Below, piece by piece: positions 1-9,121 of a DNA stretch of 64,000 nt. The stretch covers positions 558,001 to 622,000 of the forward strand of contig NZ_CP044399.1 in assembly GCF_008931805.1 (NCBI RefSeq), written 5' to 3'. The translations under genes were made by a program, and so were the position numbers. The notes beneath the pieces are model-generated. The model made no database searches and was not told the origin of the DNA. It was given only the letters and a program-made list of their open reading frames with translations. The DNA is from Moritella marina ATCC 15381 (GTDB lineage Bacteria; Pseudomonadota; Gammaproteobacteria; Enterobacterales; Moritellaceae). The first letter of the stretch is position 1. The number at the start of each line of letters is the position of its first letter.

Positions 1-2702
1 ATATTGTCCCAATGCTTTCTCTCTAGGAACGGTTCTACCGCTTGGCGCTTTGGTCTTACGATAAAGTTGTCGAGATTCATGCCACTAACAAGGTGATGTA
101 ACATGTCTAGCTGATAACGGTTTAGTTCTGAATATCGCTCAAAATCTTCTGGATGTTGCTCTCGAAACGCTTCATTGTTTAGCTTACTGTTGATTAATGT
201 GCTCAATAGGACGCGCTTTTCAAATACTTGCTGAGTAACAGGTTTTGCCACTCCCACAGGTAAGCCTTCAGGGTTGGCATCGAAATACTCAAAGTTCTGG
301 CAGTAATCAAATACTTTAAAGGTTTTCTTGTCGTCATTAGGCCCAAACAGATCTTTACACAAACGTGTACCACGGCCAATCATTTGGGTGAACTTCACCT
401 TTGAACGAATCACTTTGAAGAACACTAAGTTAACTACTTCGGGTACATCAATACCGGTATCTAACATATCGACAGAAATGGCGATGCGGCAAGTTGGATT
501 TTTTGGATCGAACTCGTCAACTTTGTTTTCGTCACCACCGAATTCATCGATTAGACTTTGTGCATAGGTTTCTTTGAAGGTGATGACGCGTGCAAGTTTA
601 CCTGCCCATTTGGGATAGTTCTTGTTGAACATTTTCTCAAGGAAAACCGCATGATCATTATTGGCTGCAAAGATAATGGTTTTACCGATGACATCGCCAC
701 CTTCAACATGGATACCACCTCGGTCATCTTTGCTCATTAACTGAGCAAACATCTTCTCTGCGGTATCTTCATTAAACAGAAATTTATTGACTTCAGATGG
801 CAATACTTCATCACGGTCTTCTAGTTCAGCTTTGTTTTCCCACTCATCTTGTTCTTCGTTAGACAACTCTTTGTACTTTACACCTTCACGCAAGAACTTA
901 GTTGCGACTGAAATTTTGGTTGGTGGTACTAGATATTCTTCAGCGTATGCACTGCTGTCTTCGTAAGCGTAAGTTGGCATGCCTTTTTGTAGATCAAAAA
1001 TACCATAAGTATCTTTTTCAACTTCGTCTTTTGGTGTAGCTGTTAGCCCTACTAAGAAACCATCAAAGTATTCGAAAATCTGACGATACTTGGAATAAAT
1101 AGATCTATGTGCTTCATCGACGATGATTAAGTCAAAATGACCCACACCAAACGGGCGTTCATCAGTACCGCGATCCAGTAGATTCTTCATAGTAGGGTAA
1201 GTCGAGAAATACAAGCGACTGTCGATGTTGCTCTTGCTTTGACCTGAATTTAAAATAGAGCAACTCACGCGGGGTAACAGCTTAACGAAGTTCTTCTTGG
1301 CTTGGGTGAGTAGCGCATTACGATCGGCAAGGAACAGGACGTTCTTAACCCAATCATTTTTCACCAACAAATCAACAAGGCTGATCACGGTTCGGGTTTT
1401 ACCTGTGCCCGTCGCCATGACAAACAATCCCTTGCGTTCATGTTCTAACTCAAAGTCTTGTAATAACTTAGTGATGGCTGATTTTTGATAGTGGCGGTTG
1501 GTGATCTCGTTATTAATAACAAGATTACTGTTAGGCATGGCGTTGTCGAAAAAGGGCTTACGCTCGATTCGACGTTTAACCATCAGCTCAAGCTCGGCTT
1601 GGGTGTAAAAGCCCTGAACTTGACGCGGTGGATAAAAATGATCATCCCATAAGTGCGTATCATAGCCATTGGTGTAGAAGATAACAGGGCGCACACCGCA
1701 TTGTTTTTCTAAACAATCAGCATAAAGTTTTGCTTGTTGTTGGCCATCTTCCGCGCGGCGATGGGTGCGTTTTGCTTCCACCACAGCCAGTGCTGTGCCG
1801 TCATCGCCCCACAATACGTAATCGACAAAGCCGTTACCTTTTGGATTAGCTTTAGAAATCGGCATACCTGATACAGGGTATTCTCGGTCACGTTTATGCG
1901 CTAATTTCCAACCAGCTTCATGCAGTAGTACATCAATGAGATAAGTACGGGTTTCTGCTTCGTTGTAATCATGCGTGTCTGACGTTTTCTCTGCACTTTG
2001 TTTAGCTTGTGCAATCTGTTCTAGTAATGCTTGGTTAGCCGCTTTTAACGCTGCGTTTTCTTTAAGCTGCTGCTGATATGTCTCACGCTCTACTTTGTCG
2101 CCTTGTTCTAATTGCTTTTCAAGCTCTTTGACACGCTTCAAGCTACTAAGTGCTTTTGTTGCAACGGCTTTCGTAATCACCACTTGCTGCGGTATTAATG
2201 ATTCATCGAAGGGTTGAACGATAAACTTGTTACGATCAAGGTTTGGCGTATATGTGCGAACAAACCAATACAATACATGGTGGAGCTCTTTTACCGCTTG
2301 CAGGGAATCACGTTGTGGCAGTGTTGTTTTACTGTGTACCGCTTCGTTACCCACTTGGATAACTAGCTTGAGCTTAGGGAACAGATTTGTAGTCAGGTTT
2401 TGTTTAAAACTCTTGTCATGAATCAGCGACATTAAAGTGGCATCATGGCGGGGGCGAGTCAGCCAGTTGTCGATGTCAAATACGGTTTCAACCATCAACT
2501 CCAAGGCATTACGAGCGTAAAATCCTGCAATGCGTGGGTCGGTTTTGATGTTGCTTTCAGCGTTTTTCGCACGAGTTTGAATTTCCGCACAACGAGTTGA
2601 ATACACATCGTTATCGTGCAACTTACTGGTAGCATTCGCGCCTTTAATGGCGACATCCATAAAGTCGAAATTGCTAGTTGAACCGTTCACCGTATCTGAC
2701 AT
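1..2702 (-). CDS. hsdR: Type I restriction enzyme R subunit HsdR (3'-truncated by window edge)
   Basis: This is the motor and nuclease subunit of a type I restriction system. It translocates and cuts unmodified DNA together with HsdM and HsdS. The frame is open from an ATG at 2702, preceded by AAGGA, to base 1, which gives 900 codons without a stop. Visible in order are an N-terminal DUF4145-like region, a coiled-coil stretch near residues 185-225, the nuclease motif VVEAKR, Walker A (ATGTGKTR), the DEAH box (VDEAHRS), TATP, and the helicase motif VI region (QMIGRGTRL). The C-terminal part is beyond the window. It lies 56 bp behind hsdS and is the last gene of an M-S-R operon. The family match is certain; the exact type I subfamily is not determined. 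Confidence 0.95.
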   Translation of the reverse strand, partial: MSDTVNGSTSNFDFMDVAIKGANATSKLHDNDVYSTRCAEIQTRAKNAESNIKTDPRIAGFYARNALELMVETVFDIDNWLTRPRHDATLMSLIHDKSFKQNLTTNLFPKLKLVIQVGNEAVHSKTTLPQRDSLQAVKELHHVLYWFVRTYTPNLDRNKFIVQPFDESLIPQQVVITKAVATKALSSLKRVKELEKQLEQGDKVERETYQQQLKENAALKAANQALLEQIAQAKQSAEKTSDTHDYNEAETRTYLIDVLLHEAGWKLAHKRDREYPVSGMPISKANPKGNGFVDYVLWGDDGTALAVVEAKRTHRRAEDGQQQAKLYADCLEKQCGVRPVIFYTNGYDTHLWDDHFYPPRQVQGFYTQAELELMVKRRIERKPFFDNAMPNSNLVINNEITNRHYQKSAITKLLQDFELEHERKGLFVMATGTGKTRTVISLVDLLVKNDWVKNVLFLADRNALLTQAKKNFVKLLPRVSCSILNSGQSKSNIDSRLYFSTYPTMKNLLDRGTDERPFGVGHFDLIIVDEAHRSIYSKYRQIFEYFDGFLVGLTATPKDEVEKDTYGIFDLQKGMPTYAYEDSSAYAEEYLVPPTKISVATKFLREGVKYKELSNEEQDEWENKAELEDRDEVLPSEVNKFLFNEDTAEKMFAQLMSKDDRGGIHVEGGDVIGKTIIFAANNDHAVFLEKMFNKNYPKWAGKLARVITFKETYAQSLIDEFGGDENKVDEFDPKNPTCRIAISVDMLDTGIDVPEVVNLVFFKVIRSKVKFTQMIGRGTRLCKDLFGPNDDKKTFKVFDYCQNFEYFDANPEGLPVGVAKPVTQQVFEKRVLLSTLINSKLNNEAFREQHPEDFERYSELNRYQLDMLHHLVSGMNLDNFIVRPKRQAVEPFLERKHWDN

Positions 2703-2758
2703 TTGACTTCCTTTTTACATCATCATTCTTATTATTAGGTATGAGCTATTGATATTCG

Positions 2759-3928
2759 CTATAGGTTTAAGTCGCCTTTAAAGGCTTTTAACATCAAAGA
2801 ACTGAATAGCTCATCATAATCTTTGATTTTTGTTGAGCCTTTGAGTAGATTTCGCGTCTCTTGATATACAGCTCTAAATCTTTTTTGAAGCTCTATTGGC
2901 GGACAGTAGATTTCAATTTTCTTAATATCTTTACCTGTGATGGTCTTTTTGGCCGTTTTTGATATGTATTTTTCTATTTTTTTCTGTCCTCCATTTGAAG
3001 TCAGAAAGTAGTATAAAAAGATAGGATCTACTTTATGTCGGTTAGCTCTATACATGATGAGGTTAGGACTTATATTCCCATTAACGACATTTTCAGATTC
3101 AACTAAACCGATTCTCTTACCTGTAGAGCCGTCCCCTCTAACAGCCATAACAATATCACCAAGCTTTAAAATTGTTCGAGGGTACTCTTTTGAAATAGAT
3201 TCAGGCATAAAGTCATATTTTGAAAGGTCATCTCCGACATATCCATCTTTCGTAATATTTCCTATCTTAACTACAGGTATGCCTTCATCGACATAATCAA
3301 ACCCATAAAACGTCGGATACCTGTATATGTCAGTGCAAACATCATCAAGAGTTTTAATATCCCACTCTTTCGGATTAGTTATCGGCTCTCCAAACATATC
3401 AATAAACACTGACTGAGCGAGGCTGTTTAGCTCTTGCTCCACTTGCCGGCAGTTTTTTCGCAGTTGGTCAGCTTTTTCTAACACCGCTGCAATTTTCTTT
3501 TGGGTTTCTAGTGGAGGGAGTGGGATTTTTGTACCCAAAAAATCCCCTCTATTGACGTGTTTCATGGTTGAACCACGAGTAAATTTAAGCATTGCTGAGA
3601 TTGCATCTCTCAAAGCGTATCGCAAGTAATCTTTATTTACTTTTTTATAGTCAGGTTCAACTTTAAAAATATGCTGATTTAAGAGTGCATCTTCTCTATG
3701 CCACTCAAAAACATCCAAGGTTGCAGACCAAGAAACAAGCAAGTCACCACTGACTACATGGTACTTTTCAGGAATGTCCATTGAAGAATAATTAAATGGT
3801 TTAGAAGGATCGGTTAGATTCTGGATGCGAATAATTGGTTTTCCATTTTCTTCCCAGTGTGCGGGCTTGAATGCAAAGCCATTTATAAAGCTAGCTATTG
3901 AGCCTAATTCAACTAATGGCCAATTCAT
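2759..3928 (-). CDS. hsdS: Type I restriction-modification specificity subunit HsdS
   Basis: HsdS carries the DNA-recognition part of the type I complex and sets the target sequence for both methylation and restriction. At 389 aa it has the usual length. Two target-recognition halves are visible. The first starts with WPLVELGSIASFINGFAF, and the second starts near residue 185 after a helical spacer rich in Q, E and L (LETQKKIAAVLEKADQLRKN). A similar spacer motif (IELQKRFRAVYQETRN) closes the second half, as is typical of the duplicated HsdS architecture. Its ATG overlaps the hsdM stop by 4 bp, so the two are translationally coupled. The recognition sequence cannot be read from the protein by eye. 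Confidence 0.93.
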   Translation of the reverse strand: MNWPLVELGSIASFINGFAFKPAHWEENGKPIIRIQNLTDPSKPFNYSSMDIPEKYHVVSGDLLVSWSATLDVFEWHREDALLNQHIFKVEPDYKKVNKDYLRYALRDAISAMLKFTRGSTMKHVNRGDFLGTKIPLPPLETQKKIAAVLEKADQLRKNCRQVEQELNSLAQSVFIDMFGEPITNPKEWDIKTLDDVCTDIYRYPTFYGFDYVDEGIPVVKIGNITKDGYVGDDLSKYDFMPESISKEYPRTILKLGDIVMAVRGDGSTGKRIGLVESENVVNGNISPNLIMYRANRHKVDPIFLYYFLTSNGGQKKIEKYISKTAKKTITGKDIKKIEIYCPPIELQKRFRAVYQETRNLLKGSTKIKDYDELFSSLMLKAFKGDLNL

Positions 3929-5703
3929 TTCAGTAACCCTTCTAACTCAACAACACCCTTCGCCATTTTATCCTGCAATGTCTTAATGCGTTTTAGAATG
4001 TCTTTTGGCGCATCGTACTGCACTTCTTCGTATATAACTTCTTTGTAGCGGTTGAGGCTTAAGTCATAGGCACTTTCTTGGGTAATAACATACTCTGTAC
4101 CATCTTCACCTACAAACGTTGAGTAGGACTTATCTTTGTAGGCTTTCGGTTTTTTACCCTCTTCTTCTGCTTTAGCTGCCGCGTCTTTAGCTGCTTGTTT
4201 ATCTTTGGCACGAAGAGCAGACAATTTCTCGATTACTTCATCGGCTTTTAGGTCTGCTAAAGAAACCATAAAGCTCTGTTCGCTCTTGTTGCGGTTAAGC
4301 TCTGGGCTGTCGTTGTTAAAGAGGCCGTTTTCGTCTGTTAACGTATTGAAACGCGCGATGATGTCTGCGATATTACTTTGTTGATGCGTTGGTTTTTCAT
4401 CTTCTTTAAACAGCTTTGTTCTCTTATCATCTAGTGAGTAGCCGTCTGCCTGCATGTCGTAAAACCAAACGTTGTCTGTACCGCCACTGTTGGTTTTAGT
4501 GAAAATTAGAATGGCAGTGCTCACGCCTGCGTATGGCTTAAACACGCCAGATGGCAGTGAAATTACTGCTTCCAGTTTTTGTTCTTCAATGATCTTTTTA
4601 CGGATAGTTTTATGGGCTTTGGTTGAGCCAAATAATACCCCATCAGGGATGATTACAGCGGCGCGACCACCGACAGTCAGCATGCGTAAAATTAACGCTA
4701 GAAATAGCACTTCAGATTTTTCAGTTGGGCCTTTTTTCTTAACATCAACTTGAATTTCATTACCATTTTCATCGAGTTCAGTTTTTGTTTTTACTACTGC
4801 ACTTTTATTGAGCGGTGTTTTGCCTAACGCTCTGAGTAAGTCAGGTGAGATAATGTCGAAGTCGACAGCGCCTTTGAACGGCGGGTTCGCTAAAATAAGA
4901 TTGTAAGCTTCAGAAATATTATCATCACCTTGATCGCGTAAGCTATCTCGATAATGTACAGATGGATTTTCAATACCATGCAATAACATATTCATCGCGC
5001 CAATCCGCAGCATGCTTTTATCAAAATCAAAGCCAGTAAACATCTCGTTGTTAAAGTGCTTACGATTATCTGGCTTGTTGATCTCATTCTGATGATGCTG
5101 TTCCACATATTCGAGTGCCGCCATTAAGAAGCCACACGTACCCGATGATGGGTCACAGATGGTATCGCCAACCTTCGGCTGCATGAGCTCAACCATCATT
5201 TGAATGATATTACGCGGAGTTCGAAATTGACCGTTCACACCCGACTGTTGCAGTTTACTTAACAGGTATTCGTATAGGTCACCTTTGGTGTCTTTGTCGT
5301 TCATGTCGATGGCGCTAAGTAAATCCACGACCTGTGACAATAACTTTGAAGATGGGATCATGAAAATTGCATCTTTCATGTGCTCTGCAAAGCTACCTTT
5401 ATCGTGTAGGTTTTTAATCTTTGGGAATACACGGTCGCGGACGATTTCCATCATCACGTCTGGATCTTTATCTTTAAAGCTGCTCCAGCGTAGGGCTTGT
5501 TCATCAGGCGAAAACGTGGTGTTGTTTAACGGCAGACCTGTTGCTTGGCTTCGACGCTCAGCAGTCTTTTGTAGTTCATCTAAACGACGAATAAATAGTA
5601 GGTAGGAGATCTGCTCGATCACCGAGATCGGGTTGGCGACACCACCAGTCCAAAACATTTCCCAAACTTGGTCGATCTGATTACGAATTTTGCCTGTTAG
5701 CAT
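3925..5703 (-). CDS. hsdM: Type I restriction-modification DNA methyltransferase HsdM
   Basis: HsdM is the N6-adenine methyltransferase subunit; it uses S-adenosylmethionine and works with HsdS. The protein is 592 aa. It has the N-terminal helical HsdM domain (residues 5-140), the SAM-binding motif DPSSGTCGF (about 184-192) and the catalytic NPPF motif (about 273-276). This is the first gene of the hsdMSR operon, which lies between tnsE and the missing left end of the transposon and is therefore most simply read as transposon cargo. The 273 bp upstream, to tnsE, must hold its promoter; I could not pick a clear -10/-35 pair there. Lys- and Ala-rich residues near 495-520 form a charged linker. 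Confidence 0.95.
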   Translation of the reverse strand: MLTGKIRNQIDQVWEMFWTGGVANPISVIEQISYLLFIRRLDELQKTAERRSQATGLPLNNTTFSPDEQALRWSSFKDKDPDVMMEIVRDRVFPKIKNLHDKGSFAEHMKDAIFMIPSSKLLSQVVDLLSAIDMNDKDTKGDLYEYLLSKLQQSGVNGQFRTPRNIIQMMVELMQPKVGDTICDPSSGTCGFLMAALEYVEQHHQNEINKPDNRKHFNNEMFTGFDFDKSMLRIGAMNMLLHGIENPSVHYRDSLRDQGDDNISEAYNLILANPPFKGAVDFDIISPDLLRALGKTPLNKSAVVKTKTELDENGNEIQVDVKKKGPTEKSEVLFLALILRMLTVGGRAAVIIPDGVLFGSTKAHKTIRKKIIEEQKLEAVISLPSGVFKPYAGVSTAILIFTKTNSGGTDNVWFYDMQADGYSLDDKRTKLFKEDEKPTHQQSNIADIIARFNTLTDENGLFNNDSPELNRNKSEQSFMVSLADLKADEVIEKLSALRAKDKQAAKDAAAKAEEEGKKPKAYKDKSYSTFVGEDGTEYVITQESAYDLSLNRYKEVIYEEVQYDAPKDILKRIKTLQDKMAKGVVELEGLLK

Positions 5704-5976
5704 TTGAAAAACTCTTATTAATAAGGGGGCTATATCTATTTAGATATTGCGAAATTTTACGGTATTTTACTGTATGAGACTAATTTTAGCTAACTATTTG
5801 GTGATACCTGGCTCATTGAGATATTTTGTTGTATAGGACTAGAACAAAGATGTTCAATTCAGAATGCTTGATATTCAGCAATGGAGTCAACCGTATCAGG
5901 AGTTAACTAACTTGACCGGTATTATTCTAATGAAAATTTTTTGACTGATAAATTAAGCTCTGAATATGGATTTATA

Positions 5977-7584
5977 TTAATCAATGAACTTGCTGAACAC
6001 ACGAGCAGACCACCTATGTAATGTCGCTTCATCTATGTTTTCACAGTAATTAATCTTCTGTGGGTGTGAGGCACTGACTTGCCGATTACCAGAGAGTAAA
6101 TTTAATCTTTCTTGTGGCCAAAGAAGTGATTTTTTGACTAACCGCTCCTTGATGTCATTCAGTTCTGCTTCGAGGTCGATATTAGATTGGAAGTTTACAA
6201 CTTTTGTAGCAAGCGGTTTTGCTGAATCGGAAGTATCAACTTCAAGAATATGATAAACCTTAGTACCTATCGCGATTTCAATGACAGCAATACAGCGCGG
6301 TTCAGCTGTGCTCTGTAATAAGTGCTTTTTATGTTTTTCGATAATAGGGAGCTTGGTTATATTTTTAGATATAACTTGGCAATCAAAGTTGTTCTCGAGA
6401 AATGAAATCATTTGGAAAAATAGTGAAAATTTATTTTCATATACACGTTCATCGTCTTGGGTGTTTACAGTCGTATCCCATTCTGCACGTAATATAGTAC
6501 CGGTATTAGAGCCTTCTTCAGTACCGATATGACTGATTATATCACTATTATCATCCTTGCTTTGATCGTCAAAGGAAACTGTAGAGAGCGTTTGTCTTTT
6601 TTTAGGTTCTTTTCTTGTATTTATTGGTGTCGCAAATCCAATCATCGTTGATGGTGCACTGACCATACGATGAGTTGTATCAGAGTTTGGTGTTAGATTG
6701 TCGTATAAAGCATACTTGTCGGCAATCTTTTGTTCTTTGGTATAGTTTTTGGACTCTACGGTGGGATCTAACTCTGTAAAGTTACTGTGAGTGAATATTA
6801 TTGGCTGAGATAGCGAATGTCTTAAATTGGTAATCGACGTTATTTCGTTAACAAAAAAGATATCATCACTGTCGTTATATAAACCTTTAATTTGTAGTTT
6901 AGCGCCGTCTAAATTAGGTTGATCAAATTGAAAAAACCAATGTTCGTAATTATTTTTTAAATATACATTCTTGCGATAATAACGATGGATGCTCTCATAT
7001 GAGGTTCGAGCGTTGGGATCGAGAAGGACCCAGCTGAGAGTAGACCTTGCTGCTTCATTGTTAAAATGTTCAATACAATAACTTGTGCTATCAAGAACAT
7101 TAACAATGACTGAGTCATCATCACTATTATGGTCTATATCAAACTCAATACTCAGTTCAGTTGAATTCATCGCAGTTCTAGATAAATAGCCATCACGAAA
7201 AAATAATACGCGTGCAAGCTCAAACTGAGGGAGGTAGACCGTCATTCCTGAGTTAGTTGTAAACTTGAAGCAAAACTGTTCATTTTCAGACTTATTCTTA
7301 TTGTTTAATATAGGGCAATCAGCGATCTTACATGTTTTCCATATTTGGGCATTTTCAATCTCTATATTACGTAAATAACCTTTTTTATAAATGTCATTTG
7401 TTGCGTTAATAATACGTTTACGGGTTAATATTGGCGCTTGTGATAAAGACGTAAATTGTTTAGTTTGATTAGGTGAAACACTTAAATTGATATTCCATCG
7501 TGCTGCGTTATTATGTTTGAAAAAGCTCCCGAAGCCATGTATCTCCGTATTATCTTCAAATCCGTCTATATGTAAGTTATTCAC
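5977..7584 (-). CDS. tnsE: Tn7-type transposition protein TnsE
   Basis: In Tn7, TnsE directs insertion toward replicating DNA, especially conjugating plasmids, by contacting the beta clamp and 3'-recessed ends. The protein is 535 aa, against about 538 for Tn7 TnsE. Family-like segments are visible, including LPQFELARVLFFRDGYLSR in the N-terminal half and LEVDTSDSAKPLATKVV in the C-terminal domain. The start codon is GTG at 7584, overlapping the tnsD stop by 4 bp, so translation is probably coupled. An intact tnsE implies that the element keeps the plasmid-directed pathway as well as the glmS pathway. The central third (residues 280-370) is polar and poorly conserved compared with Tn7, as expected for a linker. 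Confidence 0.9.
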   Translation of the reverse strand: MNNLHIDGFEDNTEIHGFGSFFKHNNAARWNINLSVSPNQTKQFTSLSQAPILTRKRIINATNDIYKKGYLRNIEIENAQIWKTCKIADCPILNNKNKSENEQFCFKFTTNSGMTVYLPQFELARVLFFRDGYLSRTAMNSTELSIEFDIDHNSDDDSVIVNVLDSTSYCIEHFNNEAARSTLSWVLLDPNARTSYESIHRYYRKNVYLKNNYEHWFFQFDQPNLDGAKLQIKGLYNDSDDIFFVNEITSITNLRHSLSQPIIFTHSNFTELDPTVESKNYTKEQKIADKYALYDNLTPNSDTTHRMVSAPSTMIGFATPINTRKEPKKRQTLSTVSFDDQSKDDNSDIISHIGTEEGSNTGTILRAEWDTTVNTQDDERVYENKFSLFFQMISFLENNFDCQVISKNITKLPIIEKHKKHLLQSTAEPRCIAVIEIAIGTKVYHILEVDTSDSAKPLATKVVNFQSNIDLEAELNDIKERLVKKSLLWPQERLNLLSGNRQVSASHPQKINYCENIDEATLHRWSARVFSKFID

Positions 7585-9119
7585 TCAATGATATCTCCGA
7601 TTACATGATCTAAAAAATGACGAGCTAGGCTGGTTAGCCTTTCTTCGCTTAATCCCGCTTTTCGTAATACACGCCATCTCGAAGTATTGATTAGTTCGGT
7701 TCGCAATATTTGAATTGAGCGAGTTATCCGGCGGATTTGATAATCATCTGTTTTTTCACAATAGCGTTGAAAAAAACTATTACATAAAGGCAACTTATCC
7801 AGATGCTTTTCAATGTTGGAAGGTGATGGCAGTTGAGTTAAATACCAACCCCTTGTCAGCTGTGGATGTTCCAACTGTAATTCTATTATTTTACTCTTAG
7901 TTATTAATTGCTTACAAAGTTGGCGATCACGTTTACGCCAATTAACGCGATTATTAACAGTCTTGTGTGGTAGATGATAGGATTTATTAAGCTTTAGTAA
8001 CCAAGCTTTATCGTTACGGTAGAGGTACGCATATAGTGCGCCGCCATTTTCTTTATGCCTAGACGCTTTCACGCCCCATTTAGACACTAAGGCTTTCCAA
8101 CTGTTTTGATGATCTTTGAGTGTTTCAATATCAATGTTATTTTTATTTTCTTCATCGGGCTTAGTCGTGGCACATGGTAAGTTGCTTATTTTATTTATTA
8201 CTTCGCATATGTCCCATTTATTATTTGAATCTGGATCATAAAATGAACTAAGTACGACAATATGTTCTAGATAACTAAATGATTTACGGTGTTTCCTAAA
8301 GATGGCTTTAAGCCAGCAGGTATCTTTATTATTGAGTTCTAGCCCATGTTTTTTAAGCCAGTAATGAGACCAACGATTAAGTATTAATTGCTTAATTTCA
8401 TCGTGTTTTACATGGTATACCCCCTTAGCATAACCATTGTTATTCGCCATCTGCTTATAAAACAAAGACCATTGTGTGAACGTTGGTGAACATATTGGTA
8501 ACTGTTGCAATAATCTATTCACCTGGGTTGTAACAGTCTTGGCCTCTTGTGTTGCTTTAGCCTGTGGCCTCATCAAACAATGTACGGGGGACGCAGCAAC
8601 ATATTCGTGTCTGTGGTTAGTATTTATAGAGATATCAGAGTCGATAAGCATGCCATGCTCAAGACAGCATTCAGCTCCTGTAACTTGCCAACTTCGTTTC
8701 CAATAGTACTCACCATATTGCTGTAACTGTTCATCAATACACTGCGGACAGTATTTTAATTTGATGTTTTTATTCACTCTTGACGCGGAGATGCCAAGCA
8801 TTAAATGAGCTGAGCCTTGAGATCGACTCGACAATAACTTTAAGCATTTATGCTTACGTGATTCTAAGGTGAAGGGTGCATAAATGGGAAATAACGTGTG
8901 TTTGTAGGCAAGATTAATTTCAGAAAAGTCAGTAAGGGCTGGTAGCTGGTTGGAAATTTTACTCAACTGGTTAGGCAAGTCTATGGTAGCGATTATTTTT
9001 CGGTCGCTGAAAATGTCATCCAATACCGCTTTTGGACTTGTTCTGCCAAAGTGAACGCCATATCGAGCTATGACGCTGTAGATGAGCTCATCTGGATAAG
9101 GAATCGGAAGAATGCGCAT
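7581..9119 (-). CDS. tnsD: Tn7-type target-selection protein TnsD (TniQ family)
   Basis: TnsD binds the 3' end of glmS and recruits TnsC to attTn7. I place the start at the ATG at 9119 rather than at the in-frame TTG at 9143. AGGA lies 5 nt upstream, and the 512-aa product then numbers like Tn7 TnsD. The zinc-finger residues fall at C124, C127, C152 and H155, the positions reported for Tn7. The N-terminus MRILPIPYPDELIYSVIAR is the TniQ signature. A very conserved block, NKDTCWLKAIFRKHRKSFSY, lies in the middle. The gene starts 2 bp after tnsC and overlaps tnsE by 4 bp. The intact protein and intact target site indicate a functional site-specific pathway. Confidence 0.95.
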   Translation of the reverse strand: MRILPIPYPDELIYSVIARYGVHFGRTSPKAVLDDIFSDRKIIATIDLPNQLSKISNQLPALTDFSEINLAYKHTLFPIYAPFTLESRKHKCLKLLSSRSQGSAHLMLGISASRVNKNIKLKYCPQCIDEQLQQYGEYYWKRSWQVTGAECCLEHGMLIDSDISINTNHRHEYVAASPVHCLMRPQAKATQEAKTVTTQVNRLLQQLPICSPTFTQWSLFYKQMANNNGYAKGVYHVKHDEIKQLILNRWSHYWLKKHGLELNNKDTCWLKAIFRKHRKSFSYLEHIVVLSSFYDPDSNNKWDICEVINKISNLPCATTKPDEENKNNIDIETLKDHQNSWKALVSKWGVKASRHKENGGALYAYLYRNDKAWLLKLNKSYHLPHKTVNNRVNWRKRDRQLCKQLITKSKIIELQLEHPQLTRGWYLTQLPSPSNIEKHLDKLPLCNSFFQRYCEKTDDYQIRRITRSIQILRTELINTSRWRVLRKAGLSEERLTSLARHFLDHVIGDIIE

Positions 9120-9121
9120 AA

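Noticed and set aside
5704-5976. Possible transposon left end between tnsE and hsdM
   Set aside because: No TGT terminus with GTAATAAAG/GTATAC-type repeats and no TGTTA flank was found, so the hsd operon is kept inside the element.
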